A stretch of 64,000 bases of DNA from Paractinoplanes aksuensis. Lineage in GTDB: Bacteria; Actinomycetota; Actinomycetes; Mycobacteriales; Micromonosporaceae. Under the pieces are notes generated by a model that saw only the letters and a program-made list of their open reading frames with translations, was not told where the DNA came from and made no database searches. Both the position numbers and the translations under genes were made by a program. Below are positions 40,998 to 49,080 of this stretch, piece by piece; position 1 is the stretch's first letter, and each line of letters starts with the position of its first letter. The stretch is taken from positions 124,001 through 188,000 of the forward strand of contig NZ_JAMYJR010000028.1 of assembly GCF_024137025.1 (NCBI RefSeq). The letters are read 5' to 3'.

Positions 40998-41693
40998 ATG
41001 GGTGAGGTGGGAGCGTTCGACGCGGTTCTGTTCGACTGTGATGGCGTTTTGGTGGACTCCGAGAGCATCACCAATGGGGTGCTCCGGGAGATGCTGCACG
41101 AACTCGGCTGGCTCGTCAGTCAGGAGGACTGTTTCCGCCTCTTCGTGGGCCGGGCCCTCCGCGACGAGACCGCCATCATCACCGCTCACACCGGCTTTGT
41201 GGTCACCGATGCGTGGCTGGAGGAATTCCGGGAGCGCCGCAACGCGGCTCTGGTCGAGCGGCTCCAGCCGATTCCGGGAGCGGTGGTGGCCGCGAGCGAG
41301 ATCAACGAGCTGATGGACGGGCGGATCGCCTGCGCCAGCGGGGCCGATCTCGGCAAGGTTCAGCTCCAGCTGCGCAAAGTGGGCCTCGACCAGGTGTTCG
41401 CGGGCAAGATGTTCAGTGGGATGGATCAGGCGCACAGCAAGCCGGCGCCTGACGTCTACCTGGCCGCGGCCGCCTTTATGAACATCGACCCGGCGAAGGC
41501 CGCCGTTGTCGAGGACACCGTGCCGGGTGTTACCGCCGGCGTTGCCGCGGGGGCCACCGTTTTCGGGTTCTGCCCGCCCGGCAGCCTGGCCCACCATCCG
41601 CCCCAGGCGCTGCTCGACGCGGGGGCCACCCACATCTTCGCGTCGATGGCCGACCTGCCGGCGCTGGTCGGCCGCCCGGTCCGCGCGGGTTAG
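40998..41693 (+). CDS. HAD superfamily phosphatase (beta-phosphoglucomutase-like)
   Basis: The 231-residue HAD subfamily IA enzyme has motif I FDCDGVLVDSE, a four-helix cap, motif II near ACASGADLGK, motif III KPAPDVYL and motif IV VVEDTVPGVTAG. Related E. coli proteins (YieH, YfbT, beta-PGM) dephosphorylate sugar phosphates or nucleotides. The substrate is not predictable here. Motif II has Ser in CASGAD. It follows the GH31 gene in the same direction but a 180-bp gap with duplicated DNA separates them, so an independent promoter is likely. Confidence 0.88.
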   Translation: MGEVGAFDAVLFDCDGVLVDSESITNGVLREMLHELGWLVSQEDCFRLFVGRALRDETAIITAHTGFVVTDAWLEEFRERRNAALVERLQPIPGAVVAASEINELMDGRIACASGADLGKVQLQLRKVGLDQVFAGKMFSGMDQAHSKPAPDVYLAAAAFMNIDPAKAAVVEDTVPGVTAGVAAGATVFGFCPPGSLAHHPPQALLDAGATHIFASMADLPALVGRPVRAG

Positions 41694-41710
41694 TCGTAGG
41701 TCAGCCAGTT

Positions 41711-41726
41711 CACGGACGCGTCCGTG
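41711..41726. promoter_or_regulatory. Perfect 16-bp palindrome upstream of the ThuA-like gene
   Basis: CACGGACGCGTCCGTG is completely self-complementary with no spacer. It lies 18 bp after the HAD stop and 139 bp before the ThuA-like start. The missing loop argues against a terminator and for a dimer-binding operator, but no regulator can be assigned. Confidence 0.45.
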
Positions 41727-41864
41727 CCGGGGCCGGGTGTGCGTACTAATGCTGGTGATCCAAGCTCCCGGACCACCTGATCGCCAGGCGGAGAGCATGT
41801 AGAAACCCCTTCCTGCGTCCGCGATCAAGTCATAGTGTTCGATTTATTCGACCGAGGGGGGCGC

Positions 41865-42668
41865 ATGCGCAATCTGGTTCGATTCATGGTGGCAGTGGTC
41901 GTGGCGGCCGGACTGACGGTCCCGGCCGGGGCGGCGAACGCGGGACACGGCCGGTTCAGCGCCCTGGTCTTCTCGAAGACCGCGGCCTTCCGGCACGATT
42001 CGATCCCGGCCGGCGTGGCCGCGATCGAGCAGCTCGGCGCCCGGAACCACTTCCGGGTCGACGCCACCGAGGACGCGGCGGCGTTCACCGACGCCAACCT
42101 GCGCCGCTACGACGTCGTGATCTGGCTGAGCACCACCGGTGACGTGCTGAACGACGCCCAGCAGGGCGCGTTCGAGCGGTACATCCGGGCCGGCGGCGGC
42201 TACGCGGGCATCCACGCCGCTTCCGACACCGAGTATGACTGGGCCTGGTACGGCGGCCTGGTCGGCGCTTACTTCCGGGACCACCCGGGCTCGGTCAACG
42301 CCCAGTACCAGGTGGCCACCGTCAACGTGCTGGGCCGCGACACCGCCGCCACCCGGCCGCTGCCGAAGAAGTGGGTGCGCGAGGAGGAGTGGTACAACTT
42401 CCGCACCAACCCGCGGCACACCGTGCGGGTGCTGGCCGAGGTCGACGAGCGTACGTACGATCCGCGCGGCTACAGCGAGCCCGGCGGCTCGCCCGGCATG
42501 GGCCGGCATCACCCGATCAGCTGGTGCCAGCCGTACGACGGGGGTCGTGCTTTTTACACGGCGCTGGGCCACAAGCCCGAGTACTACGCCGAGCCCCTGC
42601 TGCTGGCCCACCTGCTGGGTGGCATCCGGATGGCGGCCGGCGTGGCGCCGTTCCGCTGCGGCCGATAA
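41865..42668 (+). CDS. Secreted ThuA-like domain protein
   Basis: The 267-residue protein has a Sec signal (RNLVRFMVAVVVAAGLTVPAGAANA) and a ThuA-like glutamine-amidotransferase fold without the catalytic Cys. Landmarks are ALVFSKTAAFRHDSIPAG, YDVVIWLSTTGDVLN, GGGYAGIHAASDTEYDWAWYGGLVGAYF and HHPISWCQPYDGGRAFYTALGH. These domains occur beside sugar-catabolic genes and in large secreted glycan-degrading proteins, and may oxidise or bind sugars. The start is ATG 41865 (GAGGGGG 6 nt before). It fits the local carbohydrate theme. Confidence 0.88.
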   Translation: MRNLVRFMVAVVVAAGLTVPAGAANAGHGRFSALVFSKTAAFRHDSIPAGVAAIEQLGARNHFRVDATEDAAAFTDANLRRYDVVIWLSTTGDVLNDAQQGAFERYIRAGGGYAGIHAASDTEYDWAWYGGLVGAYFRDHPGSVNAQYQVATVNVLGRDTAATRPLPKKWVREEEWYNFRTNPRHTVRVLAEVDERTYDPRGYSEPGGSPGMGRHHPISWCQPYDGGRAFYTALGHKPEYYAEPLLLAHLLGGIRMAAGVAPFRCGR

Positions 42669-42757
42669 TTTTCTCGGGGTGGTTGTCGGATCGGCCGGAC
42701 GTCGTTCGTAGCGTAGGCAGGAACGGACATCGGGTCCGGCCGAACCGAGGAGCGACG

Positions 42758-43096
42758 ATGCCGCAGTACATCATCTACTTCAACCAGCAGTGGGTGGGCG
42801 ACCACAGCGAGGAGTGGTTCCGCAGCCGCGGGCCGCTGGCCAACGCCGTCGTCGAAGAGATCAAGGCGGCCGGGCAGTACCTCTTCGCCGGCGGCCTGGA
42901 GGAGGACGGCCCGATCTTCAGCGCCGACGCCACGAGCGGCAGCGTGCTGTTCACCGACGGCCCGTACGTCGAGACCAAGGAGTGGCTGGGCGGCCTGACC
43001 GTCGTCGACGTGCCCGACGAGGCCACGGCGCGGGTGTGGGCCGGCAAGATCGCCGAAGCCTGCGGCTGGCCCCAGGAGGTCCGCGTCATCTTCTGA
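42758..43096 (+). CDS. YCII-related (DGPF) domain protein
   Basis: The 112-residue protein has the YCII fold with MPQYIIYFNQQWV, GGLEEDGPIFSADATSG, FTDGPYVETKEWLGGLTVVDVPDEATARVWAGKIA and a C-terminal strand. The TDGPYVETKE phrase is the DGPF signature. In actinobacteria DGPF proteins are often coded beside ECF42 sigma factors. None is in this window, but the upstream sequence TGTCGG-N17-CGTA (42684-42710) resembles an ECF-type promoter. GGAG sits 6 nt before the ATG. Function is unknown. Confidence 0.88.
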   Translation: MPQYIIYFNQQWVGDHSEEWFRSRGPLANAVVEEIKAAGQYLFAGGLEEDGPIFSADATSGSVLFTDGPYVETKEWLGGLTVVDVPDEATARVWAGKIAEACGWPQEVRVIF

Positions 43097-43115
43097 GTCC
43101 CCTTACGATGCGGGA

Positions 43116-43985
43116 ATGATGTACGCCGCGCGGGCCGTGACCGAGGACCGGGCCGAACACGCCGAGGGCCCGGCCTGGGACGCGCGGCGGGGCGAACTGC
43201 TGTGGGTCGACCAGTTCGCCGGCCTGGTCCATCGGTCCCGGTACGCCGGCGGCTCGTTGCGCCCGGTGCGGACGTACGACATAGGAACGCCGGTCGGTGC
43301 GGTCGTGCCGGTGGCAGGGGAGGACGGCTGGCTGCTGGCGGCCGGGGCCGGGTTCGCGCGGCTGTCGTCCGACGGCCAGGTCGAGGTGGTGGCCGAGCCC
43401 GAGGCGGCAGTGCGCGACACCAACCGCATGAACGACGGCAAGTGCGATCCGCGGGGACGTTTCTACGCCGGCAGCATGGCCTGGGCCAAGACGCCCGGCG
43501 CCGGATCCCTCTACCGGTACGACGGCAAGGTGCAGACAATCCTCTCCGACGTCACCATCTCGAACGGCTTGGCCTGGACGCCGACGGGCGACCGCATGTA
43601 CTACATCGACACCCCGACCCGGCGCGTAGACGTCTTCACGATCGCCGCCGACGGCGAGCCGGTCGAGCGGCGCCCGGCCTTCCACATCGACCCGGCCGAC
43701 GGCCAGCCCGACGGCATGTGTGTCGACGACGAGGGCTGCTTGTGGGTGGCCTTGTGGGGCGGCGGCCAGGTATGCCGCTACACCCCGAACGGCGAGAAGC
43801 TGGCCGCCGTCGTGGTGCCGGCGCCGCAGGTCTCGAGCTGCGCCTTCGCCGGCCGGACACTGTTCATCACCACATCCCAGGAGGGCTACACCCCAGCCGA
43901 CTCTGAGCGGCATCCGAACGCGGGCCGGCTGTTCGCAGTCGACCTACCGGTCGGAGGGCCCCCGGCCACACCTTGGTCCGGATGA
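43116..43985 (+). CDS. SMP-30/gluconolactonase family protein
   Basis: The 289-residue six-bladed beta-propeller is likely a metal-dependent sugar lactonase. Candidate metal ligands are the Glu of AEGPAWD, the Asn in TNRMNDGKCDPRGRFYAGS, the Asn in TISNGLAWTPTGDRMYYIDT and the Asp in PDGMCVDDEGCLWVALWGG. Such enzymes open aldonolactones from oxidised sugars, in line with the nearby glycosidases and the ThuA-like gene. The YCII gene ends 19 bp before it. The C-terminal coding end (VGGPPATPW) is duplicated in degenerate form downstream. Confidence 0.9.
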   Translation: MMYAARAVTEDRAEHAEGPAWDARRGELLWVDQFAGLVHRSRYAGGSLRPVRTYDIGTPVGAVVPVAGEDGWLLAAGAGFARLSSDGQVEVVAEPEAAVRDTNRMNDGKCDPRGRFYAGSMAWAKTPGAGSLYRYDGKVQTILSDVTISNGLAWTPTGDRMYYIDTPTRRVDVFTIAADGEPVERRPAFHIDPADGQPDGMCVDDEGCLWVALWGGGQVCRYTPNGEKLAAVVVPAPQVSSCAFAGRTLFITTSQEGYTPADSERHPNAGRLFAVDLPVGGPPATPWSG

Positions 43986-44345
43986 CTACCGCCGGCCAGT
44001 CCGCCGGCGGTGCGGCTGCGGTGCTCGGCGTGGCCGTTCGCTCCTCCTAGGCTTTCCGCGGGAGACCTGCTCGGAGGCGGCCCGCCGGCCACGCCCTGGT
44101 TCGGTGACCCCGAAGACTGGGCCTGGACAAGCCGGCGGGGGCGCGCGGCCATTCGGCCTGCGGCACTGCTGTCCGCGATGGACCTGCTGGTCAGCCTGCC
44201 GCCCGGCCACGCCCCGGGCCGGGGTGACCGCCAGCGGCTTCAGTTCGGGCCGGGTGACCGCCGCCGTCTCCACGCCGGGCCGGGTGACTGCCGTCGCCCA
44301 CGCCCCGGGCGGGGTGACCGCCGCCGAGTCCGGGCGGGGTGACCG
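43930..44345. repeat. Degenerate repeats derived from the SMP-30 gene 3' end
   Basis: The closing codons of the lactonase gene (GACCTACCGGTCGGAGGGCC...CCGGATGAC) return as GACCTGCTCGGAGGCGGCCC...CGGTGACC near 44068 and as GACCTGCTGGTCAGCCTGCC...GGGGTGACC near 44180. Four or five shorter units GGGCCGGGTGACCGCC then follow at about 30-bp intervals to 44345. The stretch carries no convincing gene. Repeated tail duplication with drift explains it. Confidence 0.65.
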
Positions 44346-44383
44346 GCGCGGGCTGGCCCGGACCAGCCCGCGCGCGGCACCTG

Positions 44384-44551
44384 CTATTCGGCCCGCAGCG
44401 GCTTGGCCTGCACCTGCTGCGTCGGCGTGAATTCGGCCCGCAGCGGCTTGGCGTTGAGCGCGGCCGCCGCGGCGACGATCCCGCCGCTGCTCACCACCAA
44501 AGCCCCGGCCACAGCCAGCGCGCTGATGGTGCGATGGACGTTCAATTTCAT
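44384..44551 (-). CDS. Small secreted peptide with duplicated AKPLRAE motif
   Basis: The 55-residue precursor has a clear Sec signal (basic KLNVHR, then SALAVAGALVVSSGGIVAAA). The short mature part of about 25 residues contains AKPLRAE twice, the second copy forming the C-terminus and separated by FTPTQQVQ. At DNA level the 21-bp unit is identical in both copies (44387-44407 and 44432-44452), 45 bp or 15 codons apart. Possible roles are a peptide signal, a bacteriocin-like product or simply a secreted fragment. No processing or export gene is adjacent. The ribosome site is a G-run (GGGGGC) before ATG 44551. Confidence 0.6.
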   Translation of the reverse strand: MKLNVHRTISALAVAGALVVSSGGIVAAAAALNAKPLRAEFTPTQQVQAKPLRAE

Positions 44552-45472
44552 GTGATGCCCCCGTTTCGTCGTCTGGACTGGTCCGAACCTGCCGGAGGGC
44601 CCTTCGACGAGGCGCACGTTACATCGGCCACGGCATGATCGGGCAGAACCGCCCCGGATTTGTCGCCTTCTGCGAGGGAGCCCGTCCTGTCTACAGTTCT
44701 CGCCCTGAGGATCTTTCTCCTCGAATAATTTTCTTGAGAATGCCGCTGAGGTGCCGGATCCATGCGCTCATCCGTGCCCACAACCGTGACGCCGGACCGC
44801 ATCCGCATCGGTCCATCGCTTTGGAGAATGCGGAATACATTCGACCGATGCTGCCGCCTGGAATGGTGGATACATCCTCAATTCAGACAGGTGACAACGC
44901 GAATGCTAAAACCGAGATCGATGCCAACATTCTGTGTATGTTCCGCTATATCACGCGGCTGTGGCGATACTCAATGCCACCGGACCTGAGCCTGAAGAGT
45001 AAGTGGGCCGCAAGAAGGGGGAACGCGACTGAGCAGCCGAGCGTCGCGCTGGGCGGCATCGACGTCCAGACCAAATAGCCTCTGCGCACCGCACCTCGGA
45101 CTCGAAGAACACCTACCCGATACGCCGAACCGTATTCGCTCTCCGCGCACGCGTTCCTCACCCCGGGCCACACCGGCCGCACGTAGGTCTCCTCAGCCTG
45201 AAACCCCAGGTTGTACCCGGCATTCTCCGACGGCGCGACGGCCCCGCCCCGCCCGTGGCCGGACGAAAAGAACTGCCAGTCCGGAAGCCGCGCATAGGAC
45301 CGCCGAGGGCCGCCCCGTCCGGTGACAGTTGACTCGGAGCCTTCCCTCACCCTTGTCGCCCAGCCCATTTCAGGGCGGTCGAGAGACCTAGTTCGCGACC
45401 CGCCGTCCTCCATTCTGAATTGGCATGATCGAAAATTGGCGGACGCCGTCCGCCGTGCGGAAAAATGTACTC
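44552..45472. other. Gene-poor stretch, no confident gene
   Basis: Several short frames cross these 920 bp on both strands, but none shows the codon bias of the genome, a ribosome site and a recognisable family together. GC content drops in 44640-45000. The reverse frame at about 44970-45400 contains a phrase (SENAGYNLGFQAEETYV) that could be an old gene, with no assignable family. Confidence 0.4.
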
Positions 45473-46231
45473 ATGCGATACCAGCAGCTCTCATTATTCG
45501 GCCGGCAGGAAACTGCCGCCCTGCGGGCTCGCACGAAAGCGCGCAACTATTCACCGAGCAAGGAGGAATTTCGTCGCGACCATGCGCGGCGCCGCCGATG
45601 GGGCCTCGCCCGGCGGCACGCGGGAAAGTTGTGCCGGTCCCGTGGCTGTTCCCGTGAGTGCGGCCAGTTGGGCTTGCATGATCCGGCCGAGGCCGTCCCG
45701 CCGTTGATCTGGCCCGCCGGGGCGACCAGTTCACGGCCCGAACCCACACATCCGGGCCACGGCGACTCAGTCGCGAACGACTCGTCATCAGATGACGTAC
45801 ATTCAGCGGCCCAGCCTTCCCCCGCCGACCGGGCCGACCGGGCCGACCGGGCCGACCGGGCCGGCACCCCGCGCCGGCAAGATCCTGGACGCGCCGCAAG
45901 CCTCGGTCGGGAGTGCGCAACGCTCGACGAATCCACGCGGCAAGAAGCGCGAACTCCGCCGATGCCCGCCTCGGCTGCTTGCCGACCAAAGCCCAGACCG
46001 CGCCAGCACCCCATCCCCATCTTCGGCGCCAACCGACGATTCCGTACAGGACGGACGAGGCAGACGGCAGCACCGTCTCTTCGGGCTCCTGTTACCAACG
46101 CGTCGGTTGTGCTCACGTTCAAGACTGTCCGTACCTTCGTGCGGCGCTGGCTTCTGTCCGGCGTCGCCGTCCTTATCGATGCTCTCGCCGGCCGGGCCGC
46201 TGGTGCCTCGCCTCCTCTTGCGATCTTCTAG
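45473..46231 (+). CDS. Uncertain hypothetical protein with degenerate tail
   Basis: From ATG 45473 the first roughly 75 residues look gene-like (RYQQLSLFGRQETAALRARTK, NYSPSKEEFRRDHARRRRWGL), basic and helical, as in small actinobacterial proteins I cannot name. Beyond that the frame runs through low-complexity sequence, a 9-bp tandem repeat and the start of a 97-bp repeat before stopping, so the real gene may be shorter or broken. A purine-rich AAAAATG tract precedes the start without a clear Shine-Dalgarno. Confidence 0.3.
   Translation: MRYQQLSLFGRQETAALRARTKARNYSPSKEEFRRDHARRRRWGLARRHAGKLCRSRGCSRECGQLGLHDPAEAVPPLIWPAGATSSRPEPTHPGHGDSVANDSSSDDVHSAAQPSPADRADRADRADRAGTPRRQDPGRAASLGRECATLDESTRQEARTPPMPASAACRPKPRPRQHPIPIFGANRRFRTGRTRQTAAPSLRAPVTNASVVLTFKTVRTFVRRWLLSGVAVLIDALAGRAAGASPPLAIF
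45824..45859. repeat. 9-bp tandem repeat, four units
   Basis: GCCGACCGG is repeated four times without error. In one frame it would code Gly-Pro-Thr triplets and in another Ala-Asp-Arg. It lies in a gene-poor area. Confidence 0.9.
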
Positions 46232-46396
46232 TGCTCTCCCTCGCACAGGTCGTCGCCCGGGAGTTGTCGGCGCTGCCGCCTTCGCTGGCCGGGCTGTTGG
46301 TGCCTCGCCTCCTCTTGCGATCTTCTAGCGCTCTCCCTCGCACAGGTCGTCGCCCGGACTTTTCGGCGTCGCCGCCCTCATCAGCGCCCTCGCCGG
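46203..46396. repeat. 97-bp tandem repeat, two full units plus partial
   Basis: GTGCCTCGCCTCCTCTTGCG begins at 46203 and again at 46300, each followed by nearly identical sequence through CTCTCCCTCGCACAGGTCGTC. Part of the unit's tail (GGCGTCGCCG...CTCGCCGGCCGG) also precedes the first unit near 46155 and closes the second near 46395. No convincing gene uses the sequence. Confidence 0.85.
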
Positions 46397-46583
46397 CCGG
46401 ACCGATCTCCGCTCGGTACCGCCAGCGGCGGTGTGCCGGCATGAGCGTTCAGGCGCGCCGGGATATGGGGATGTCGATCACCTCGTTCGGCGTCGGATGC
46501 GGACGTAACCTCGGTCGGCTGCTCCGACGACGGAGCAGATCATGTCGGTCGAGCGGCCTTGAGGGCAGTACGGTTCCGTGGAG

Positions 46584-46633
46584 GACGCCCGGCCGTTGAC
46601 GCCCGGCCGTTGACGCCCGGCCGTTGACGCCCG
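46584..46633. repeat. 14-bp tandem repeat, three and a half units
   Basis: GACGCCCGGCCGTT occurs three times in perfect register at 46584, 46598 and 46612, followed by a partial unit. It lies 70 bp downstream of the AraC gene stop and is noncoding as far as I can see. Confidence 0.9.
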
Positions 46634-46706
46634 GACGCGCGCTTTCTGCCGCGCCGCGCCCGTGCGGTGGCGTCTGGGCGGCGGTGGGTGATCGCCTTGC
46701 TGCGGA

Positions 46707-47660
46707 TCAGGGACGGGTGGAGCGCCATTCGCCTGGGGGCTGGCCGTAGGCGGTTCGAAAGGCTCGGTTGAAATGGGCGTCGCTCCGGAAGCCCCACTGG
46801 GCGGCAATCAGGCGTACGGGACGGGTTTGTTGCAGTGGGTCTGACAGGTCGTCTCGGCAGCGTTCCAGGCGGCGGGTGCGGATCCAGTCGGCGACTGAGA
46901 TGCCGGCCTCTTCGAAGAGCTTGTGCAAGAGGCGTACGGAAATGTGGTGGGCCGCGGCGACCGTGGCGGGGTCCAATGCGGGGTCACCCAGGTGGGACTC
47001 GATGAAATGCTGGGCTCGGGTGACCATGGAGCGGCGCCAGGCCTCGGTCGTGCGGGGTGGCTCGTGGTCGATCTCGTGGGCCAGGGCGACGCCGATCAGG
47101 TCGAGGGCCGAGCGGGCCAGCCGGGTGCGGTCGGCGGGGGTGCAGTCCTGGCTCTCGGTGGCCAGGCGGCGGACGAAGTCGGCGACCACCGCGCCGACGC
47201 CGCGGCGGCCGTCGAGCCGGGCTCCCATGAGGTCGGCCGCCGTTCGGCGGGGCACGGCGAGGCGCCCGGGGGCGAACGTGATCATCGCGAAGGCGGCGGG
47301 CAGGGTCTGGGCCGCGCGGGCGACTTCGAACGGCTGCGAGGTGTCGTACAAACCCATGTCTGAAGTTTCGAAGCGGCCGCCGCGGCCGCAGTGGGTGGCG
47401 TCGGCCCGGCCGTGCAGGACGACCAGGAAGCGGTACGCCTCCGGGTCGGAGCGCCGGACCATGGCCGGGGTGCGGCGGGCGATCATGCGGCAGCCGCGGA
47501 TGGCGTTGACCGAGAGCTCGACCTCGGGGTCGAGGACGACCGTGCGTACGTCGGACTGGAAGTTCTCGGCCGGGTCGCCGCTCACATCGACCGCGACGGG
47601 CAGGTGGGCCATGCGCTGCCGGTAATCGGCGAAGCGTTCCGGTGCGGACACTGATCCCAC
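46707..47660 (-). CDS. AraC/XylS family regulator with AraC-binding-like sensor domain
   Basis: The 317-residue protein has an N-terminal AraC-binding-like domain (about 30-190, with FLVVLHGRADATHCGRGGRFETSDMGLYDTSQPFEV) and a C-terminal HTH_18 region at about 215-317: IESHLGDPALDPATVAAAHHISVRLLHKLFEEAG and RPVRLIAAQWGFRSDAHFNRAFRTAYGQPPGEWR. Such regulators in actinobacteria activate neighbouring catabolic genes, often for aromatic compounds. The nearest gene is the NAD(P)-dependent reductase transcribed in the same direction from upstream, separated by a terminator. The effector is unknown. Confidence 0.9.
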   Translation of the reverse strand: MGSVSAPERFADYRQRMAHLPVAVDVSGDPAENFQSDVRTVVLDPEVELSVNAIRGCRMIARRTPAMVRRSDPEAYRFLVVLHGRADATHCGRGGRFETSDMGLYDTSQPFEVARAAQTLPAAFAMITFAPGRLAVPRRTAADLMGARLDGRRGVGAVVADFVRRLATESQDCTPADRTRLARSALDLIGVALAHEIDHEPPRTTEAWRRSMVTRAQHFIESHLGDPALDPATVAAAHHISVRLLHKLFEEAGISVADWIRTRRLERCRDDLSDPLQQTRPVRLIAAQWGFRSDAHFNRAFRTAYGQPPGEWRSTRP

Positions 47661-47820
47661 CGCGCCTCCCTTCCGCCGGCGTAAACCTCCATTGGAGCGA
47701 GCCGGGGCCGGCAGGTCAAGCGGGGAGTGGCAAGGCCTGTGCGCCGGCGGTCAATGCCGCGGCCGCCGCGAGCCGCGATCATCGTAAAAGCCAGTCTGGC
47801 CGTGACGGCGGGGGAGGATG

Positions 47821-47847
47821 GCCCTCCGGGCGTGATGCCCGGAGGGC
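47821..47847. terminator. Perfect 11-bp hairpin terminator
   Basis: GCCCTCCGGGC and GCCCGGAGGGC pair exactly around GTGAT, 9 bp beyond the stop of the leftward reductase gene. It separates that gene from the AraC gene further left. Confidence 0.85.
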
Positions 47848-47856
47848 ATTCCTGCG

Positions 47857-48858
47857 TCACAGCGCCAGCAGACTCTCGGCGGTCTCGGCGATCGTGTCCT
47901 CGATCGGCCGCGCCTTCCAGCCCAGCAGGCGTTCGGCCTTGGCCGAGGTCGCGTCGAGGTTGCGGCCCAGCAGCATCCGCAGGGCACCCATCTGCGGGTT
48001 GACCTTGGCCAGCCCGCGCGCCACGACCAGCGGCATCTCCCGCGTCGGCACCTTCGCGGCCCGCGCGCCCAACCGCTCCCGCAGGACGGCGGCGATGTCC
48101 CGCTGCCACAGACTGTGACCGGCGGTCGCGATGAACCGTTCCCCGGCGGCGGCCGGCTCGGTCATCGCGAGCAGGTGCAGCGACGCCACGTCCCGCACGT
48201 CGACGTACCCGGTGGCGAACTTCAGCAGCGCCGGCGCCGACCCGTCGAGCATGCGCGCGATCGAGTTCAGCGACGGCGAGTAGTCCGGCCCGAGCACCGG
48301 CCCCAGCACAGCGGTCGGGTTGACCGTGGACAGTTCCAGGCCACGCCCCTCACCGGCCACAAAATCCCAGGCCGCGCGCTCGGCCAGCGTCTTCGATTTT
48401 TGGTACGGCGCGATGTCCGCATCGACATTTGTCCAGTCCTGCTCGGTGAACGGGGTGTCGCGCGGCTCGTGCCCATAGGCGATAGCGCCGATTGCGGAGG
48501 TCATCACCACCCGCTTGACCCCGGCGCCGTGGGCCGCGCGCAGCACCCGCAACGTGCCGTCGACGGCCGGCCGGACCATCTCGTCGTCGTCGCGCGGCAC
48601 TTGCGTCAGCGTCGGCGACGCGACGTGCAGCACGTAGTCGCACCCGGCCGCGGCGTCGGCCCAGCCCTCGTCGTCCCGCAGATCAGCCCGTACGAATTCG
48701 AGGTGGTCGGTGCCGCCGTGCTGCAGCATCGCGCGCACCTGAGTCTCACAACCGAGGTCCCGTACGGTCGTCCGCACCCGATATCCGTCCGTGAGCAGCG
48801 CCAACGTGCACCAGCTGCCGATATAGCCGGAACCCCCGGTCACCAACACATCAGTCAT
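47857..48858 (-). CDS. NAD(P)-dependent epimerase/reductase (dihydroflavonol-4-reductase-like)
   Basis: The 333-residue extended short-chain dehydrogenase has VLVTGGSGYIGSWCTLALL at its N-terminus, a Ser near VMTSAIGAI, and YQKSKTLAERAAWDF as the active Tyr-x3-Lys. The pattern is that of DFR-like reductases acting on ketones or aldehydes. A clear promoter (TTGACG-N17-TTAGCG on this strand) and two palindromic operators precede it, and GGAGG lies 6 nt before the ATG. It is monocistronic, ended by a strong hairpin. Confidence 0.9.
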   Translation of the reverse strand: MTDVLVTGGSGYIGSWCTLALLTDGYRVRTTVRDLGCETQVRAMLQHGGTDHLEFVRADLRDDEGWADAAAGCDYVLHVASPTLTQVPRDDDEMVRPAVDGTLRVLRAAHGAGVKRVVMTSAIGAIAYGHEPRDTPFTEQDWTNVDADIAPYQKSKTLAERAAWDFVAGEGRGLELSTVNPTAVLGPVLGPDYSPSLNSIARMLDGSAPALLKFATGYVDVRDVASLHLLAMTEPAAAGERFIATAGHSLWQRDIAAVLRERLGARAAKVPTREMPLVVARGLAKVNPQMGALRMLLGRNLDATSAKAERLLGWKARPIEDTIAETAESLLAL

Positions 48859-48885
48859 GTCCCGTCCTCCTTGTGCGATGAGCCC

Positions 48886-48935
48886 ACGCTAACGGAGAGT
48901 TCTCCGCTTCGTCAACGAAAAGTGGAGACATCTCC
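48886..48935 (-). promoter_or_regulatory. Promoter with two phased GGAGAnnTCTCC operators
   Basis: On the minus strand, TTGACG (48915-48910) and TTAGCG (48892-48887) are spaced by 17 bp. CGGAGAGTTCTCCG (48893-48906) occupies the spacer between -35 and -10, and GGAGACATCTCC (48924-48935) lies just upstream of -35. Their centres are 30 bp apart, close to three helical turns, so two repressor dimers would bind the same DNA face. No regulator gene is adjacent. Confidence 0.75.
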
Positions 48936-49080
48936 GAATCCTGAATGACGCTCTTGTTGTCGAGGGCCTGCCATCGCCGGGCAGCGGCCGGCGAGCGGGG
49001 AGGCGGCCGCGGATGGCAGACGACGGCAGGAGGCGAGCAGCACCAAGGAGATCGGCAGTGGCGGCGGGTGGGGGGGTGGG

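Noticed and set aside
45824..45859. Collagen-like Gly-Pro-Thr protein
   Set aside because: The motif is only four 9-bp units long, in a frame without start signal or secretion signal.
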